Shown here: in pieces, positions 63,736 through 64,000 of the stretch
Numbering within the stretch: position 1 is the first letter of the stretch
Layout of the letters: every line of letters starts with the position of its first letter
Origin: Bradyrhizobium nivariense
GTDB lineage: Bacteria; Pseudomonadota; Alphaproteobacteria; Rhizobiales; Xanthobacteraceae
Assembly (NCBI RefSeq): GCF_029846715.1
Contig: NZ_JARVWW010000027.1
Location: 42,843-106,842, forward strand
Direction: 5' to 3'
Length of the DNA stretch: 64,000 bases
Translations under genes and position numbers: made by a program
The notes under the pieces: model-generated
Seen by the model: only the letters and a program-made list of their open reading frames with translations
The model's database searches: none
What the model was told of the DNA's origin: nothing

Positions 63736-64000
63736 CAGTCTGCTGAAGAACCCCCTCGCCACGGAGGGGGCTTGGTGATTCACTTTATCCATCTCGAATC
63801 GTCAGAGGCGATCATGCGCGGCAGGTTTAAGGACCAGGGCGGCCTGTTTTCGTACATCGCGCCCGATAAGCGGGTGCCAGCGAACCATCCGCTGCGGAAG
63901 GTCCGGGAACTTGTCCGGAATGTTTTGAGTGATTTGAACCGCAGCCTTGGGAGGCTCTACGCCAGCGAGGGGCGTCCTTCGATCCCGCCGGAGCAATTGC
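63736..64000 (+). mobile_element. Left end of an IS5/IS1182-like insertion sequence (truncated by window)
   Basis: Begins right after the TauE stop with CAGTCTGCTGAAGAACCCCC, which looks like a terminal inverted repeat, and contains a small hairpin (CCCCCTCGCCACGGAGGGGG). The transposase gene starts 78 bp in. The other end is outside the window. Confidence 0.7.
63814..64000 (+). CDS. IS5/IS1182-type transposase, N-terminal part
   Basis: Open from ATG at 63814 to the window edge (62 codons). The N-terminal domain is typical of these DDE transposases: MRGRFKDQGGLFSYIAP, VPANHPLRKVRELV, then GRPSIPPEQL. The catalytic domain lies outside the window, so integrity cannot be judged. Confidence 0.8.
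   Translation, partial: MRGRFKDQGGLFSYIAPDKRVPANHPLRKVRELVRNVLSDLNRSLGRLYASEGRPSIPPEQL

Overview
The window looks like chromosome of a high-GC alphaproteobacterium, most probably Bradyrhizobium or a close relative in the Nitrobacteraceae. The evidence is a full hopanoid cluster including the hpnO aminotransferase, an imuA-imuB-dnaE2 SOS mutasome with an alphaproteobacterial LexA box (GAAC-N7-GAAC), a HigBA-type toxin-antitoxin pair, and several palindromic intergenic repeat families typical of these genomes. No rRNA, tRNA or CRISPR array was seen.

Layout. 1-4.7 kb: 3' end of eutC, an MMPL/RND exporter and two small secreted proteins. 4.8-10.6 kb: the hopanoid operon hpnC-hpnD-hpnE-shc-hpnG, tightly packed with three overlapping junctions; it makes squalene from farnesyl diphosphate, cyclises it to hopene, and converts adenosylhopane. 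10.7-21.5 kb: an accessory block sitting between the convergent hpnG and hpnH. It holds a REP-associated tyrosine transposase framed by perfect 32-bp inverted REPs, a six-gene aminophosphonate operon (importer, FAD oxidase, phosphonoacetaldehyde hydrolase, PbfA-type lyase; no phnW), and an orphan C-terminal RHS fragment carrying a nuclease-like toxin domain plus a probable immunity gene. 21.6-28.9 kb: the rest of the hopanoid set, ispH-hpnH on the minus strand, hpnN, a DUF2147 protein and hpnO.

29-39.7 kb: a HigBA pair whose toxin has lost its start codon, an ECF sigma/anti-sigma operon with a cupredoxin and a Tat-exported phosphoesterase, an alpha/beta hydrolase with a GMC oxidoreductase, an M20 amidohydrolase, a PiT phosphate transporter and a DUF4130-UdgX fusion. 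39.8-45.5 kb: imuA-imuB-dnaE2, divergent from udgX across a shared LexA box. 45.6-57.5 kb: SDR, small membrane protein, CoA-transferase, a heavy-metal-type RND pair, a lysE pseudogene, a TIM-barrel amidohydrolase, a P-loop kinase-like protein, a TolC-family channel and an enoyl-CoA hydratase. 57.6-64 kb: a secreted protein, an ECF sigma/NrsF pair, a response regulator with a hybrid histidine kinase, a TauE/SafE transporter, and the start of an IS transposase that runs off the window.

The most interesting points are: the phnW-less aminophosphonate operon inserted into the hopanoid locus; a duplicated hpnG terminator on the far side of the REP transposase; the displaced RHS toxin/immunity tip; the udgX-mutasome divergent SOS unit; and repeat elements that supply the stop codons of neighbouring genes.
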